A stretch of 64,000 nt of DNA, taken from assembly GCF_002849895.1 (NCBI RefSeq), contig NZ_CP018867.1, positions 1,054,001 through 1,118,000 of the forward strand, in the 5' to 3' direction. Made by a program: the position numbers and the translations under genes. Below are positions 55,581 to 64,000 of this stretch, piece by piece. The notes under the pieces are model-generated. The model saw only the letters and a program-made list of their open reading frames with translations, was not told where the DNA came from and searched no databases. Within the stretch, counting starts at the first letter, position 1, and the number at the start of each line of letters is the position of its first letter. The stretch is from Companilactobacillus alimentarius DSM 20249. GTDB taxonomy: Bacteria; Bacillota; Bacilli; Lactobacillales; Lactobacillaceae.

Positions 55581-56501
55581 TTATTCTTTAACGCCACCAA
55601 TAGTTAAACCACGAACAAAATATTTCTGGAAGAATGGATAACTACATGCAATTGGCAATGTAGCTATAACAACCATAGCCATTCTTGTCGCTTCTTTAGG
55701 AATTGCCATCAAACTTCCACCAAACTGGGTTCCCGCTGAAGCATTTTGCGACAACATTTCAATATTAGATTGAATCTTCATCAATAAATATTGTAATGGA
55801 ATTAAATTGTCACTTTGAATATATAGCAAGGCATTAAACCAATCATTCCAATAACCTAAAGCGGCAAACAAACTTATTGTTGCAATACCTGGAACAGCTA
55901 ACGGAATAACAATTTGTGTAAAAATCCTCATTTCGCTGGCACCATCAATTCTGGCCGATTCAATGATTGATTCAGAAACCTGACGCTTGAAGAAAGTTCT
56001 CATAACAATGATATTAAAAGGACTTACGGCCATGGGTAAAATCAAGGCCCACAGTGTATCTTTTAAATGAAGCATATTTGTTACAACAATATAGTTAGCA
56101 ACCATACCTGGAGAAAATAACATTGTGATCAAACAGAAAACAGTAAAAAATTTTCTATATTTGAAATTACTCCTTGAAATTGCATAAGCATAAGTTGAAG
56201 TAAAAGTTGAATTAATTACAGTTCCAACCACTGTTACTAAAACTGAAATCCAAAGTGAATTCAATAATTCTCCCCCCATTGTTGCCAGATACTTATAGCC
56301 AGCGAAACTCCATACCTTTGGCCAGAGACGATAACCATATGTAGCTAGCGCATTCTCATCAGTTAAAGAAATAACAACAACGAAGAATAGTGGTAGTAAA
56401 CAGGATAAAGCAAATATTGCCACCACTATGTTGAAGAACAAATCTGCTCCTCGATTGAAGGAGTGAACTGAGACACTATCTATTTTTTTCTTTTTTTTCA
56501 A
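55581..56501 (-). CDS. LplC-type ABC transporter permease
   Basis: The 306-residue permease has six helices and the EAA-like loop ESARIDGASEMRIFTQIVIPLAVPGIATISLF that docks the ATPase. It belongs to the CUT1 family (LplC, YtcP). The TTG start at 56501 (MKKKKKID) is preceded by GAGGGGAG, which overlaps the end of lplB. It is intact, unlike its partner. Confidence 0.92.
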   Translation of the reverse strand: MKKKKKIDSVSVHSFNRGADLFFNIVVAIFALSCLLPLFFVVVISLTDENALATYGYRLWPKVWSFAGYKYLATMGGELLNSLWISVLVTVVGTVINSTFTSTYAYAISRSNFKYRKFFTVFCLITMLFSPGMVANYIVVTNMLHLKDTLWALILPMAVSPFNIIVMRTFFKRQVSESIIESARIDGASEMRIFTQIVIPLAVPGIATISLFAALGYWNDWFNALLYIQSDNLIPLQYLLMKIQSNIEMLSQNASAGTQFGGSLMAIPKEATRMAMVVIATLPIACSYPFFQKYFVRGLTIGGVKE

Positions 56502-56517
56502 AGTTCAAATCTCCCCT

Positions 56518-57497
56518 CTAGAATAGTGCTGAATCACTATCTAATCTTCTTACAATTGCATTTGTAACCAGAAGCATAATACAGCCAACAACCGATTGAT
56601 AAAGACTGGCTGCACTAGACATACCAATATCACCAGTTGAAGTTAAGCCATTATAAATATATGTATCTAGAACCGAGGTTACATTATATAGAGCCCCCGA
56701 ATTTTGTGGTACTGTGTAAAATAGTCCAAAATCAGCACGGAATATATTACCAACGGCTAAGATTGACATTAACGTCATTAATGGTACTAATTGTGGAAGC
56801 GTAACATTCTTTATTTGTTGCCATTTATTGGCGCCATCAACTGTAGCAGCTTCATAATATGTTGGATCAATTCCCATAACAGTTGCAAAATACAAAATAC
56901 TGTTATAGCCGATTCCCTTCCAAGTACCAATAAATAGTAAGATAAATGGCCAATATTTTGGTTCAGCATACCAATTAATATCAGTATGTAACATTGTGTT
57001 TAAAAGTCCTTTATCGGGATTTAGAAATGCCATTACAAAGTAACCAATAAAATAACCCATGATAAGAAGTAAGGTAAAAGCATTGACGTTTGATATACTT
57101 TAACCAATCTCTTATGACGTAACTCGCTCATTACAATAGCGAAAAATACTGAGATAACTAGGTTTAAAGTAATAAATCCTAAGTTATACAAAAGTGTATT
57201 CTTAGTGATCAACCAAGCCGCATCAGAGGTAAATAGGAATTTGAAGTTTTGAAAACCAACCCACTTACTCTGCGCTAAACTGGCCAAAAATCCATCTGGC
57301 GAAAATTGAAATTCCTTAAATGCCACAACATTAGCAAAAACAGGAATATAGAAGAAAAATATCATCCAGATAGCACCTGGTAGTGCAAAAAGAATAAAGG
57401 GGCCATTGTGAATAATGTTGTACCAAAAGCCTTCTTTTTTCTTAGCTGCAGCAGCAATCTCTTCAGGACTTTTTTGAATTTTATTATTGTCTTCCAT
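56518..57497 (-). pseudogene. LplB-type ABC transporter permease with a one-base frameshift
   Basis: The N-terminal half (57033-57497) ends after LLPYFLSWVILLVTL-stop, and the C-terminal half (56518-57060) resumes with GYFIGYFVMAFLNPDKGLLN. Joined with one extra base, apparently a T in the run near 57044-57050, they give a 326-residue CUT1 permease of the LplB class with its EAA loop (AATVDGANKWQQIKNVTLPQLVPLMTLMSIL). No standard -1 slippery heptamer is seen. The most likely causes are a recent mutation or a sequencing error in a T homopolymer. If real, the importer would be inactive. Confidence 0.85.
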
Positions 57498-57543
57498 TGT
57501 TTTCCTCCTCCCTTAAAAATATTTATTTAACTTACAGGAAGAA

Positions 57544-57557
57544 TTATAGCGCTTACA
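57544..57557. promoter_or_regulatory. cre site at the lplBCA promoter
   Basis: On the minus strand TGTAAGCGCTATAA fits the cre core very well except for the last two bases. The TATAAT -10 hexamer of the likely lpl promoter overlaps its end. CcpA bound here would block transcription; established for such positions, inferred here. The -35 element is weak, as often in activator-dependent promoters. Confidence 0.75.
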
Positions 57558-57612
57558 TTGTTGACTAAATAAGTTACAAACTAGAGATTTGGTATACATA
57601 TTCTAGTTCTTA

Positions 57613-57658
57613 TCAAAAAAGCCTCTCAAATGATATATCATTTGAGAGGCTTTTTTTG
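57613..57658. terminator. Terminator after the GH84 gene
   Basis: AAAAAAGCCTCTCAAATGAT is followed by its exact reverse complement, a nearly 20-bp perfect palindrome with T runs on both strands. It lies directly after the GH84 stop and before the lpl promoter. Confidence 0.93.
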
Positions 57659-57662
57659 ATTT

Positions 57663-59438
57663 CTATTTATTCGCTATTGTTAGAATTCTCTTTAAAAATG
57701 GGGCCAGACTCTGTGAACCAAATTCAGCCCTCTTAACTTCCTTAAGATAATTAAAAGTATGCGTTTTTGATTCCTGATAAATCTCTTCAGCACTATTAAG
57801 AAATTCACGATTATTAGTTATCAAATAATCACAAACTAATTCCAATGACTGCATTTGATCAATTGCATTATCTATCCACGGTAACATTTCGTTACGAAGA
57901 TTAGTTTGACCATAGTTTTTAAAATATAAAGCATCGTACTTAATTTTACTAAATTCAGACTTAAGCTTTAATATTTCTTCTCTTGTAGTCGTCTGTTCAT
58001 CAAAGTTTTTAAGAAATTCTTGTAGTTTAGGATCTAATTTTGGTGATTCAAGATTTAAATCGGGCATAGCCCCATTAAATTGCATATGTTGTGATAGATT
58101 CTCTAAGGCTTTAGAACCTTTGGATGATTCAAATGTATGATTTTCAACAAAATTAAAAGCATTATGTTCAACGATACTTCTTATACGATCATTATTCCAA
58201 AGGTGCCATGAATAAGCGGCATTAACAAAAATAGCTGTTTTAGATGCTTCAGCATGCATCATAGGGTTTAACATAATACCGTATATTTTATGACTATCAA
58301 CATTATTCTTCAAATAATGCTTAGCACCACCCATAATTAAATTATTACGCGATCCATCATTGACTGGCCAATTAATCCACATTTGCACTGAATGGTACTC
58401 TGAACCCTTCAAAGTAAGATTTTCTTTTAAAGTATCTAAAAACTCATTTGAAACAACACCAAAAGTTTTTCCACCAGTAACAACTAAATGAACATTATTT
58501 GGTAAACCATGATTTAACTCCTGTAAATCATAATGCCCACCATCCTCATCACCATTAGAATAATAATAATAAGGGACGAAAATCATATCTGTAGTTATAT
58601 CAGGATAATTCTTTTTACGTTTCTTTAAAAAATTTGAAAGATCTTTCATCAATTTAATATAATCATTATCTCCGTGTTCAGGCCAAGGAGCATCATCAGC
58701 TAGAATCCCAAACTCCCTAACTCCAATCAACATTAATTGATCAAACTTCTTTTCAATAATCCTCAAATCACTAATGTAATTCCGATCGAATCTGATTGGA
58801 TCGTGCATAAAGGGATGAATCGTCCAAACAAATTTTGTTTTGGTTTCATTTCCCACTCTAGCTAACTTCTCAATGTCTGTTAAACGATTCTTAGGGTATA
58901 ACTCACGCCATTTCTCATTATGATATGGATCATCTTTCGGAGCAAAAACATATTGATTCATTTTCAACTCACTACCAAACCGCATTAAGTCAATTCTTTC
59001 TTCATCTGTCCATGGATTACCATAATATCCTTCGATAAAACCACGTCTCTTAACATCTGAAAAATCTTGAATAACTAATTGATGCACACACAGTTTTTCC
59101 GACTGACTTAAGATCTGCTCAAGTGTCGCCAAACCATAAAAAACAGCATTTGTATCATCGCCCAATAATTGAATCTTAGATTCAGTAATAATTAATCTAT
59201 AACCATCATAATGTTTTGATGGATGCTTGGATATTTTGACAATCAGATTACTCATTTCAACACTAATCTGAGTATTATCGACGTAATTAATTTCAAATTT
59301 CTTAAGAAGATTCATTATTCGATTTTTAGTATACCGATCTAAATTTTTATCAATTATTAAATTGACCTGAGGCAATAAGGAAATAGTCCCTTCGTCATAA
59401 ATTATATCTTGTGGAATTGGGAATAATTTATACTCCAT
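57663..59438 (-). CDS. GH84 family beta-N-acetylglucosaminidase
   Basis: The 591-residue enzyme has an N-terminal domain resembling GH20b (about 1-125) and a GH84 catalytic barrel that begins RRGFIEGYYGNPW, the family hallmark. The catalytic aspartate pair is in GILADDAPW (about residues 248-249), used in substrate-assisted catalysis via the N-acetyl group. A helical C-terminal region follows. There is no signal peptide, so it is probably intracellular and removes terminal beta-GlcNAc from imported glycans. It lies 17 bases after a strong terminator, which puts a hairpin in its leader. The precise linkage is not deducible. Confidence 0.9.
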   Translation of the reverse strand: MEYKLFPIPQDIIYDEGTISLLPQVNLIIDKNLDRYTKNRIMNLLKKFEINYVDNTQISVEMSNLIVKISKHPSKHYDGYRLIITESKIQLLGDDTNAVFYGLATLEQILSQSEKLCVHQLVIQDFSDVKRRGFIEGYYGNPWTDEERIDLMRFGSELKMNQYVFAPKDDPYHNEKWRELYPKNRLTDIEKLARVGNETKTKFVWTIHPFMHDPIRFDRNYISDLRIIEKKFDQLMLIGVREFGILADDAPWPEHGDNDYIKLMKDLSNFLKKRKKNYPDITTDMIFVPYYYYSNGDEDGGHYDLQELNHGLPNNVHLVVTGGKTFGVVSNEFLDTLKENLTLKGSEYHSVQMWINWPVNDGSRNNLIMGGAKHYLKNNVDSHKIYGIMLNPMMHAEASKTAIFVNAAYSWHLWNNDRIRSIVEHNAFNFVENHTFESSKGSKALENLSQHMQFNGAMPDLNLESPKLDPKLQEFLKNFDEQTTTREEILKLKSEFSKIKYDALYFKNYGQTNLRNEMLPWIDNAIDQMQSLELVCDYLITNNREFLNSAEEIYQESKTHTFNYLKEVKRAEFGSQSLAPFLKRILTIANK

Positions 59439-59454
59439 TTTTCATTTCTCCCTC

Positions 59455-59493
59455 AAAAAAGGTTGGACAAAACTGTTTGTTTTGACCAACCTT
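59455..59493 (-). terminator. Terminator or attenuator between the PucR-like and GH84 genes
   Basis: AAGGTTGGTCAAAAC and GTTTTGTCCAACCTT form a stem of about 15 bp, followed by TTTTTT and then directly the GAGGGAG site of the GH84 gene. There is no room for a promoter between them. Confidence 0.88.
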
Positions 59494-59499
59494 CACTTT

Positions 59500-60357
59500 T
59501 TACTTAAGTAATAAGAAACATAGAACTAAATCATTACGATCTTTCAAATCAAAATCGGTCTGCTCATGAAATTTCTCCATGCGATACAGCAACGTATTTC
59601 GATGTAAAAATAATTCTTTCGACGTTTTTGCTAAATTGGAATCACATTTATAAAGCATATTAATCATCTGAGTTGTCTTTGCATCAATATTTATCCTTTT
59701 TTTGAGTGATTTGAACATATCTGTATTTTTTAAATTCTGTTCAATTAAGAAATCCAGAATAACGGTAGACAAATTATTAACATTATCTTTCATTTCTAAA
59801 GATTTATGAAATAATTGTCGTTCCATATCAAATATATTAGGAAGTTTCGCATCCACCGGCCAAAACTGTCCCACATAAACGTGACTCTTAGTATAGAAAT
59901 CAGAATCGATTAATTGGATCATTCTCTGGACTTCGAGCTTGTCCATATTACTTTTAGTTTCCTTTTCAATCAATATTCCAGTATATTTATTAATCCAAAA
60001 ACTATCCACTACATCATCAAATGTATCTTTGAATACATTCAACCATTCATTTGCTCGATTATCGGATTCTAATTTTTGAACCTCAAACTGAATAACACGT
60101 ACGTTTATTTTTTCGTTCGGAACCTTATCATTCTCATGTATTAAAAAACTCCACCAAGGATTACTAACGGATTTATTGTCATTTTTTTGACTAATTAATG
60201 ACAAAAGAAATTTTTCTTTACTACTTAATTGATCCTTACGAATCACAATCCATTGTCCTGATATCAAAAAATTATAATCATTGGGGTCAGAACTGGGTTC
60301 AAAGGCTTCTTGCGCGTCTGGGTACAATTCTAATAATTTAGCAATACTTCCAAGCAT
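59500..60357 (-). CDS. PucR/CdaR-like transcriptional regulator
   Basis: The 285-residue protein has a C-terminal PucR-type helix-turn-helix (about 232-285; MLYKCDSNLAKTSKELFLHRNTLLYRMEKF), which in the family often binds DNA together with a sensory N-terminal domain. The N-terminal 220 residues carry no motif I recognise. It follows msmK by 16 bases, so the two are co-transcribed. It is a candidate local regulator of the glycan genes, possibly in parallel with YesMN. The ATG at 60357 follows AGGTGG. Confidence 0.85.
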   Translation of the reverse strand: MLGSIAKLLELYPDAQEAFEPSSDPNDYNFLISGQWIVIRKDQLSSKEKFLLSLISQKNDNKSVSNPWWSFLIHENDKVPNEKINVRVIQFEVQKLESDNRANEWLNVFKDTFDDVVDSFWINKYTGILIEKETKSNMDKLEVQRMIQLIDSDFYTKSHVYVGQFWPVDAKLPNIFDMERQLFHKSLEMKDNVNNLSTVILDFLIEQNLKNTDMFKSLKKRINIDAKTTQMINMLYKCDSNLAKTSKELFLHRNTLLYRMEKFHEQTDFDLKDRNDLVLCFLLLK

Positions 60358-60373
60358 ACTTCAACCACCTATT

Positions 60374-61483
60374 TTAACGAATTGCGTTTGTAGTCTTTTC
60401 ATCGAAGAAATGTGCTTTGTTTAAATCAAATGTCAAATGAACTGTATCACCTGGTTTGTGATAGTCACGAGCATCAACAATTGCAACAAACTCTGTACCA
60501 TCAACCTTAGAATAAAGCATTGATGTAGCACCTAACAATTCAGAAACCACAACCTTACTTTCAACTGTTGCTTCTGGGAAGGTCTCTTCCATGGCACCTT
60601 CAGCATGAATATCTTCTGGACGAACACCCAAGGTAACATCCTTATCATCATAACCAGCATCATCAAGAACCTTTGAACGACCTTCTGGAAGTTTAAGTTT
60701 TAGTCCTTCTCTATCTGTTACAATACCATCTTTATAATGAACATCAAAGAAGTTCATTGAAGGTGATCCAATAAATCCAGCGACAAATCTGTTCTTTGGT
60801 GATTCATAGACTTCTTTAGGAGTCCCAATTTGTTGAACTTCACCCATTGACATAACGACAATTCTATCAGCCATTGTCATTGCTTCAGTTTGATCATGGG
60901 TTACATAAATTGTTGTCGTATGTAACTCTTGATGCAATCTTGCAATTTCAGCACGCATGCTAACACGAAGTTTAGCATCCAAGTTTGATAGAGGTTCATC
61001 CATTAAGAAAATAGGAGCATCACGAACGATAGCTCTTCCTAAAGCAACACGTTGTCTTTGACCACCTGACAATGCAGCAGGTTTTCTATCAAGATAATCA
61101 GTCAAACCTAAAACTTTAGCAGCATAGTCAACCTTCTCTTTGATTTTATCCTTATCATACTTACGTAATTTCAATCCAAAGGCCATATTGTCAAATACTG
61201 TCATATGTGGATACAAAGCATAATTTTGGAAAACCATGGCAATATTACGATCTTTAGGCGCTGTATCATTTTCATATTTACCATCAATAATTAACTCACC
61301 TTTAGTAATATCCTCTAGTCCAGCAATCATACGCAAAGTTGTTGATTTACCACAACCTGAAGGCCCAACGAAAACGATAAATTCCTTATCCTTTACATGT
61401 AAGTCAAAATCGGATACAGCATAATTATCCTCTTCAGCATTAGCATATCTTTTATAAATGTGATTTAAATCAATTTCTACCAT
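60374..61483 (-). CDS. msmK: Multi-sugar ABC transporter ATPase (MsmK/UgpC type)
   Basis: The 369-residue ATPase has Walker [10 protein letters not shown], signature [14 protein letters not shown], Walker [17 protein letters not shown], and a C-terminal TOBE-containing regulatory domain (about 245-369). Such proteins power several CUT1 sugar importers, and it is the probable motor for the LplABC system here. The gene has its own promoter with a cre site in the spacer. The ATG at 61483 is not preceded by a perfect site; GAGAGG is about 8 bases off. Confidence 0.93.
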   Translation of the reverse strand: MVEIDLNHIYKRYANAEEDNYAVSDFDLHVKDKEFIVFVGPSGCGKSTTLRMIAGLEDITKGELIIDGKYENDTAPKDRNIAMVFQNYALYPHMTVFDNMAFGLKLRKYDKDKIKEKVDYAAKVLGLTDYLDRKPAALSGGQRQRVALGRAIVRDAPIFLMDEPLSNLDAKLRVSMRAEIARLHQELHTTTIYVTHDQTEAMTMADRIVVMSMGEVQQIGTPKEVYESPKNRFVAGFIGSPSMNFFDVHYKDGIVTDREGLKLKLPEGRSKVLDDAGYDDKDVTLGVRPEDIHAEGAMEETFPEATVESKVVVSELLGATSMLYSKVDGTEFVAIVDARDYHKPGDTVHLTFDLNKAHFFDEKTTNAIR

Positions 61484-61545
61484 AATTAAAACCTCTCAAA
61501 CATTTAGTTATTAGTCTATCCTTACTTGATGTACTCATTGTATTT

Positions 61546-61559
61546 TAAAAGCGCTTACA
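61546..61559. promoter_or_regulatory. cre site at the msmK promoter
   Basis: TGTAAGCGCTTTTA on the minus strand matches the cre consensus at nearly all positions. It falls between a TTTCAA -35-like and a TACAAT -10-like hexamer of the msmK gene. Repression by CcpA is a strong inference. Confidence 0.8.
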
Positions 61560-61608
61560 TTGAAATTACAAAATAACTAAAAACCACCATCATTTTTGTA
61601 CACTTTTA

Positions 61609-64000
61609 CTAAAAACTAAATTTATAGGTTTTAATTTCAGCAGGCTCTAACATATTCAAACTTTTAGTTGGATAATCTTCCTCAATAAAATTAACGGTTT
61701 TAGCTTTACTCAAAATATTACTATCAACAGAAGATTCATTCTGAGTTAAATTATAGCCTCGCAAAATATTACCACTACTATTTTCAGCCTGCTTCAAACT
61801 AGTCACAGCAAAACTATCCGATTTAAGCGTCATAAATGCAGATTCTGGCTTTCTTTTACCAGTATGAATACTTGTTTGAATACTTTGAATAGACACTTGG
61901 TTTGTTTTGGCCTGCTGATAAGTTTCAGTTTGACTCATAATTGATTGGTCATGAAAGGCAATACTATATTCAAAAGTAAATTTACCAAGACATTGAGCAT
62001 CTGGTGTTCCAAAATAACCCCAGTCCCCCATTTCTCCAACACTACAAAGCAATGTAAGAGCAATTGTATTATTATCTGGCAATATCTCATATTCATTCAA
62101 ACCAAGATTACCGATCGTAACACCACCCTGATCATCACAAATATTAACGAAATTTTGTTGATGTTGTGGATTCGTTGGATTTTTCCATGAGTCACTAACA
62201 TGATTAGAACGTTTAACCGTTTCAAAAATAGAATCTGCTGAATTGTAATTGCTCTTCAAATTAGTTCTAAATAGGACTCGCATCCGATGATCCTTCATCT
62301 GATTATTAAAGCTGGTCTTAAACTTCAATTGATCTGCATTCTTGGACAAAGTGATTACCGTTGTTATTGTCAATGGAACTAATTTATCAGAACGTTTAGC
62401 TTTTCTTTGAGTTATATCGATTACGGCTTGACGTTCATATTCTAGGCGAGCATCAGCAGATTCAGGAAGCATCATTGTTTGTTGTATTTGAATTTTAGCC
62501 CCTAAAAAGTTGTTTTGTAAAACTTTGATTTTAGCCTGAATATCTGATGACAAAACAGTTTTCTGATCTACTGATTGACGATAAATATATTCATTTCCAA
62601 TATCACCTGTATCTTCAAAAATTAACTGATTATCGTATTCTCGATTGGTTTTCTTATCTAAAATATTTAAACTACCATTATCTTTAATAGAAACCCTGAG
62701 CCAATTGTTCTCTAAAATGCGTTCATCAGCATCATAGTATTGTTTTACTTCCGGCTTTCTAATTTGATTCGTCTTGCTCAAAGCTAGAACCTTCCATGAA
62801 AATGCAGGCATAGCTGTAAGATTTAATTGAATAGTAATATATAGAGCCATGTAAGGGATTCTAAATTTATCTTTTGGCAAATCATATCCAAATCGAACAT
62901 CAGAACTGACAAAATCAAATGGTACTTCTCGTCCAGTTTGATCAATTACTTTAAATTCTGATAAATCATTTTGAGCTTGTTTCATAGCCTCATATTGATC
63001 TTCTGGTTTACCATCGGCAAATAGAGCTCTTTCCCATTCAATCTCAACAGTCTTCATTTCAGTTTTTTCATGACCATTAGTATTGACCAAAATAAAAGGC
63101 TTACTATCTTGAGGAAATTTAGATGTATTAATCTGATTTGCTAAAGTAGCAATAGCATCTCTAGCCACAAATTTACCAACCTCTTTGGCCTTAGCAAAAC
63201 GTGTCATCATTTCACGATGAACATCATCAACTGAACAGCCACAAATACTATCATGCGGATTATTCTGTAAAAGCATTTTCCAAGCATAACGCAATTGATC
63301 ATGTGGATAATCCGTTGTTCCGTTATAGGCCATAGTTGACAATGGCTCGGCAATATTTTCTAATTCTCTTTCTACTTTGGTATTTTCCTGCTTCAAGTAA
63401 ACTCTAGAAGATGAAGTATTAGCCAAAGTATACCAACCATCGGTTTCTTGACTCGTCAATTCACCATTTATTTTTCCTAAATCTTTAGGAATACTCTTTG
63501 AAACTGCTTGTAAGTAATCATCAAAGTTAGAATGAATAAATTCATAATCTGGGTAAAGTTCTTGGGCAACATCTAAAGCTTGAATTACATTCTTTTGTAC
63601 TGGTTGATGGTCGACACCATTCATCATTAACAAATTATCGGTCGAAGCATATTTCTCAGCATCAGCTAGCTTTTCATCCCAAAATTTCTTAGCCTCAGCT
63701 TTATCAATTGGAATTTCATTACCATTGCTATACCAATTAGCAAATAACACACTTAATACTTTAGAATTGTCCGGTCCTTGCCACCACATTTCTGAATATT
63801 GTGAAGTATATTTTTCATTATCAAAGACCTGATTATTCAAGCCTGTCGGTTTTACCCCACGTCCAAAGGCCGCATACTTCAAATCTGCTAATTTCAACAT
63901 TTGAGGGGTTTGACCCATATTTCCAAAAGTATCGGGGAAATATCCTAGATTAACACGATTTCCCCATTTCTTTGACTCCTGATTTCCAATCAACATATCT
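61609..64000 (-). CDS. GH38 alpha-mannosidase, C-terminal part (5' end beyond window)
   Basis: At least 796 residues are visible. The frame is open to the right edge, and a complete enzyme of this kind has about 870-900 residues, so roughly 80-100 residues are missing. The segment GYFPDTFGNMGQTPQML carries the catalytic Asp and is typical of bacterial GH38. NPHDSICGCSVDDVH provides another active-site histidine and aspartate. The C-terminal part is a set of beta domains. The Met at 63996 is an internal codon, not the start. It releases alpha-linked mannose from N-glycan-type or mannan-type structures. Confidence 0.92.
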   Translation of the reverse strand, partial: DMLIGNQESKKWGNRVNLGYFPDTFGNMGQTPQMLKLADLKYAAFGRGVKPTGLNNQVFDNEKYTSQYSEMWWQGPDNSKVLSVLFANWYSNGNEIPIDKAEAKKFWDEKLADAEKYASTDNLLMMNGVDHQPVQKNVIQALDVAQELYPDYEFIHSNFDDYLQAVSKSIPKDLGKINGELTSQETDGWYTLANTSSSRVYLKQENTKVERELENIAEPLSTMAYNGTTDYPHDQLRYAWKMLLQNNPHDSICGCSVDDVHREMMTRFAKAKEVGKFVARDAIATLANQINTSKFPQDSKPFILVNTNGHEKTEMKTVEIEWERALFADGKPEDQYEAMKQAQNDLSEFKVIDQTGREVPFDFVSSDVRFGYDLPKDKFRIPYMALYITIQLNLTAMPAFSWKVLALSKTNQIRKPEVKQYYDADERILENNWLRVSIKDNGSLNILDKKTNREYDNQLIFEDTGDIGNEYIYRQSVDQKTVLSSDIQAKIKVLQNNFLGAKIQIQQTMMLPESADARLEYERQAVIDITQRKAKRSDKLVPLTITTVITLSKNADQLKFKTSFNNQMKDHRMRVLFRTNLKSNYNSADSIFETVKRSNHVSDSWKNPTNPQHQQNFVNICDDQGGVTIGNLGLNEYEILPDNNTIALTLLCSVGEMGDWGYFGTPDAQCLGKFTFEYSIAFHDQSIMSQTETYQQAKTNQVSIQSIQTSIHTGKRKPESAFMTLKSDSFAVTSLKQAENSSGNILRGYNLTQNESSVDSNILSKAKTVNFIEEDYPTKSLNMLEPAEIKTYKFSF

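Noticed and set aside
57033..57060. Programmed -1 frameshifting in the lplB gene
   Set aside because: The junction lacks a canonical X-XXY-YYZ slippery heptamer and any downstream stimulatory hairpin, and such permeases are not known to need frameshifting.

Overview
The window looks like a chromosomal segment of a low-GC Gram-positive lactic acid bacterium of the family Lactobacillaceae. The closest fit is a Companilactobacillus-type genome (old Lactobacillus alimentarius/farciminis group), but the genus is inference; the family level is much safer. The evidence is the conserved order comFA-comFC-hpf-secA, the block ftsK-ymfF-ymfH-ymfI-rodZ-pgsA-cinA-recA-rny, the block spx-mecA-coiA-spxH-relQ-ppnK-rluD, an adenosylcobalamin-dependent class II ribonucleotide reductase of the L. 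leichmannii type, a BceRS-BceAB module and cre sites of the form TGTAAGCGCT.

Layout. 0-3.6 kb: first codons of secA (cut by the left edge), hpf, comFC, comFA and, divergently, yigZ. 3.6-16.5 kb: a membrane-anchored XRE regulator, then a long minus-strand housekeeping series (tagO, rny, recA, cinA C-domain, pgsA, rodZ, ymfI, ymfH, ymfF, ftsK). 16.5-21.7 kb: DUF1149 protein, trmL with a structured leader that may be a small RNA, an AI-2E-family permease, a lactonase-like propeller protein, uppP and cutC. 21.7-28.8 kb: mgtE-rluD-ppnK-relQ, then the Spx/Clp adaptor cluster (spxH, coiA, mecA, spx) with a tandem array of four hairpin-rich 64-66 bp repeats between mecA and spx. 29-34.8 kb: an MBL-fold hydrolase, an unknown protein and a BceAB/BceRS peptide-antibiotic module. 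34.8-41.6 kb: an M20 peptidase, an orphan RelB-like protein, copY-copB with cop boxes, and nrdJ with a pair of NrdR boxes. 42-44.8 kb: a putative GT-C-type membrane protein interrupted at a run of nine G, a small membrane protein and a lipoprotein. 44.9-49.4 kb: ptsHI and clpE, the latter with a CIRCE element over its promoter. 49.5-64 kb: a PepSY lipoprotein and a glycan-utilisation locus.

The right-hand 14 kb is the main accessory system. It holds a YesN/YesM two-component system, a DUF624 (YesL) protein, an LplABC-type ABC importer, a GH84 N-acetylglucosaminidase, a PucR-like regulator, an MsmK/UgpC ATPase and a GH38 alpha-mannosidase that runs off the right edge. Two promoter regions carry near-consensus cre sites, so carbon catabolite control through HPr/CcpA is likely. 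The GH84 plus GH38 combination points to mannose- and GlcNAc-containing glycans as the substrate. Both enzymes lack a visible export signal in what can be seen, so hydrolysis is probably intracellular after uptake. The lplB permease gene carries a one-base frameshift, so the importer is either broken in this strain or the base call is wrong.

Regulatory signals read directly from the sequence include NrdR boxes (nrdJ), cop boxes (copYB), CIRCE (clpE), several cre sites, a DinR/LexA-like palindrome upstream of recA, and many intrinsic terminators. No rRNA, tRNA, prophage, insertion sequence or CRISPR array was seen.
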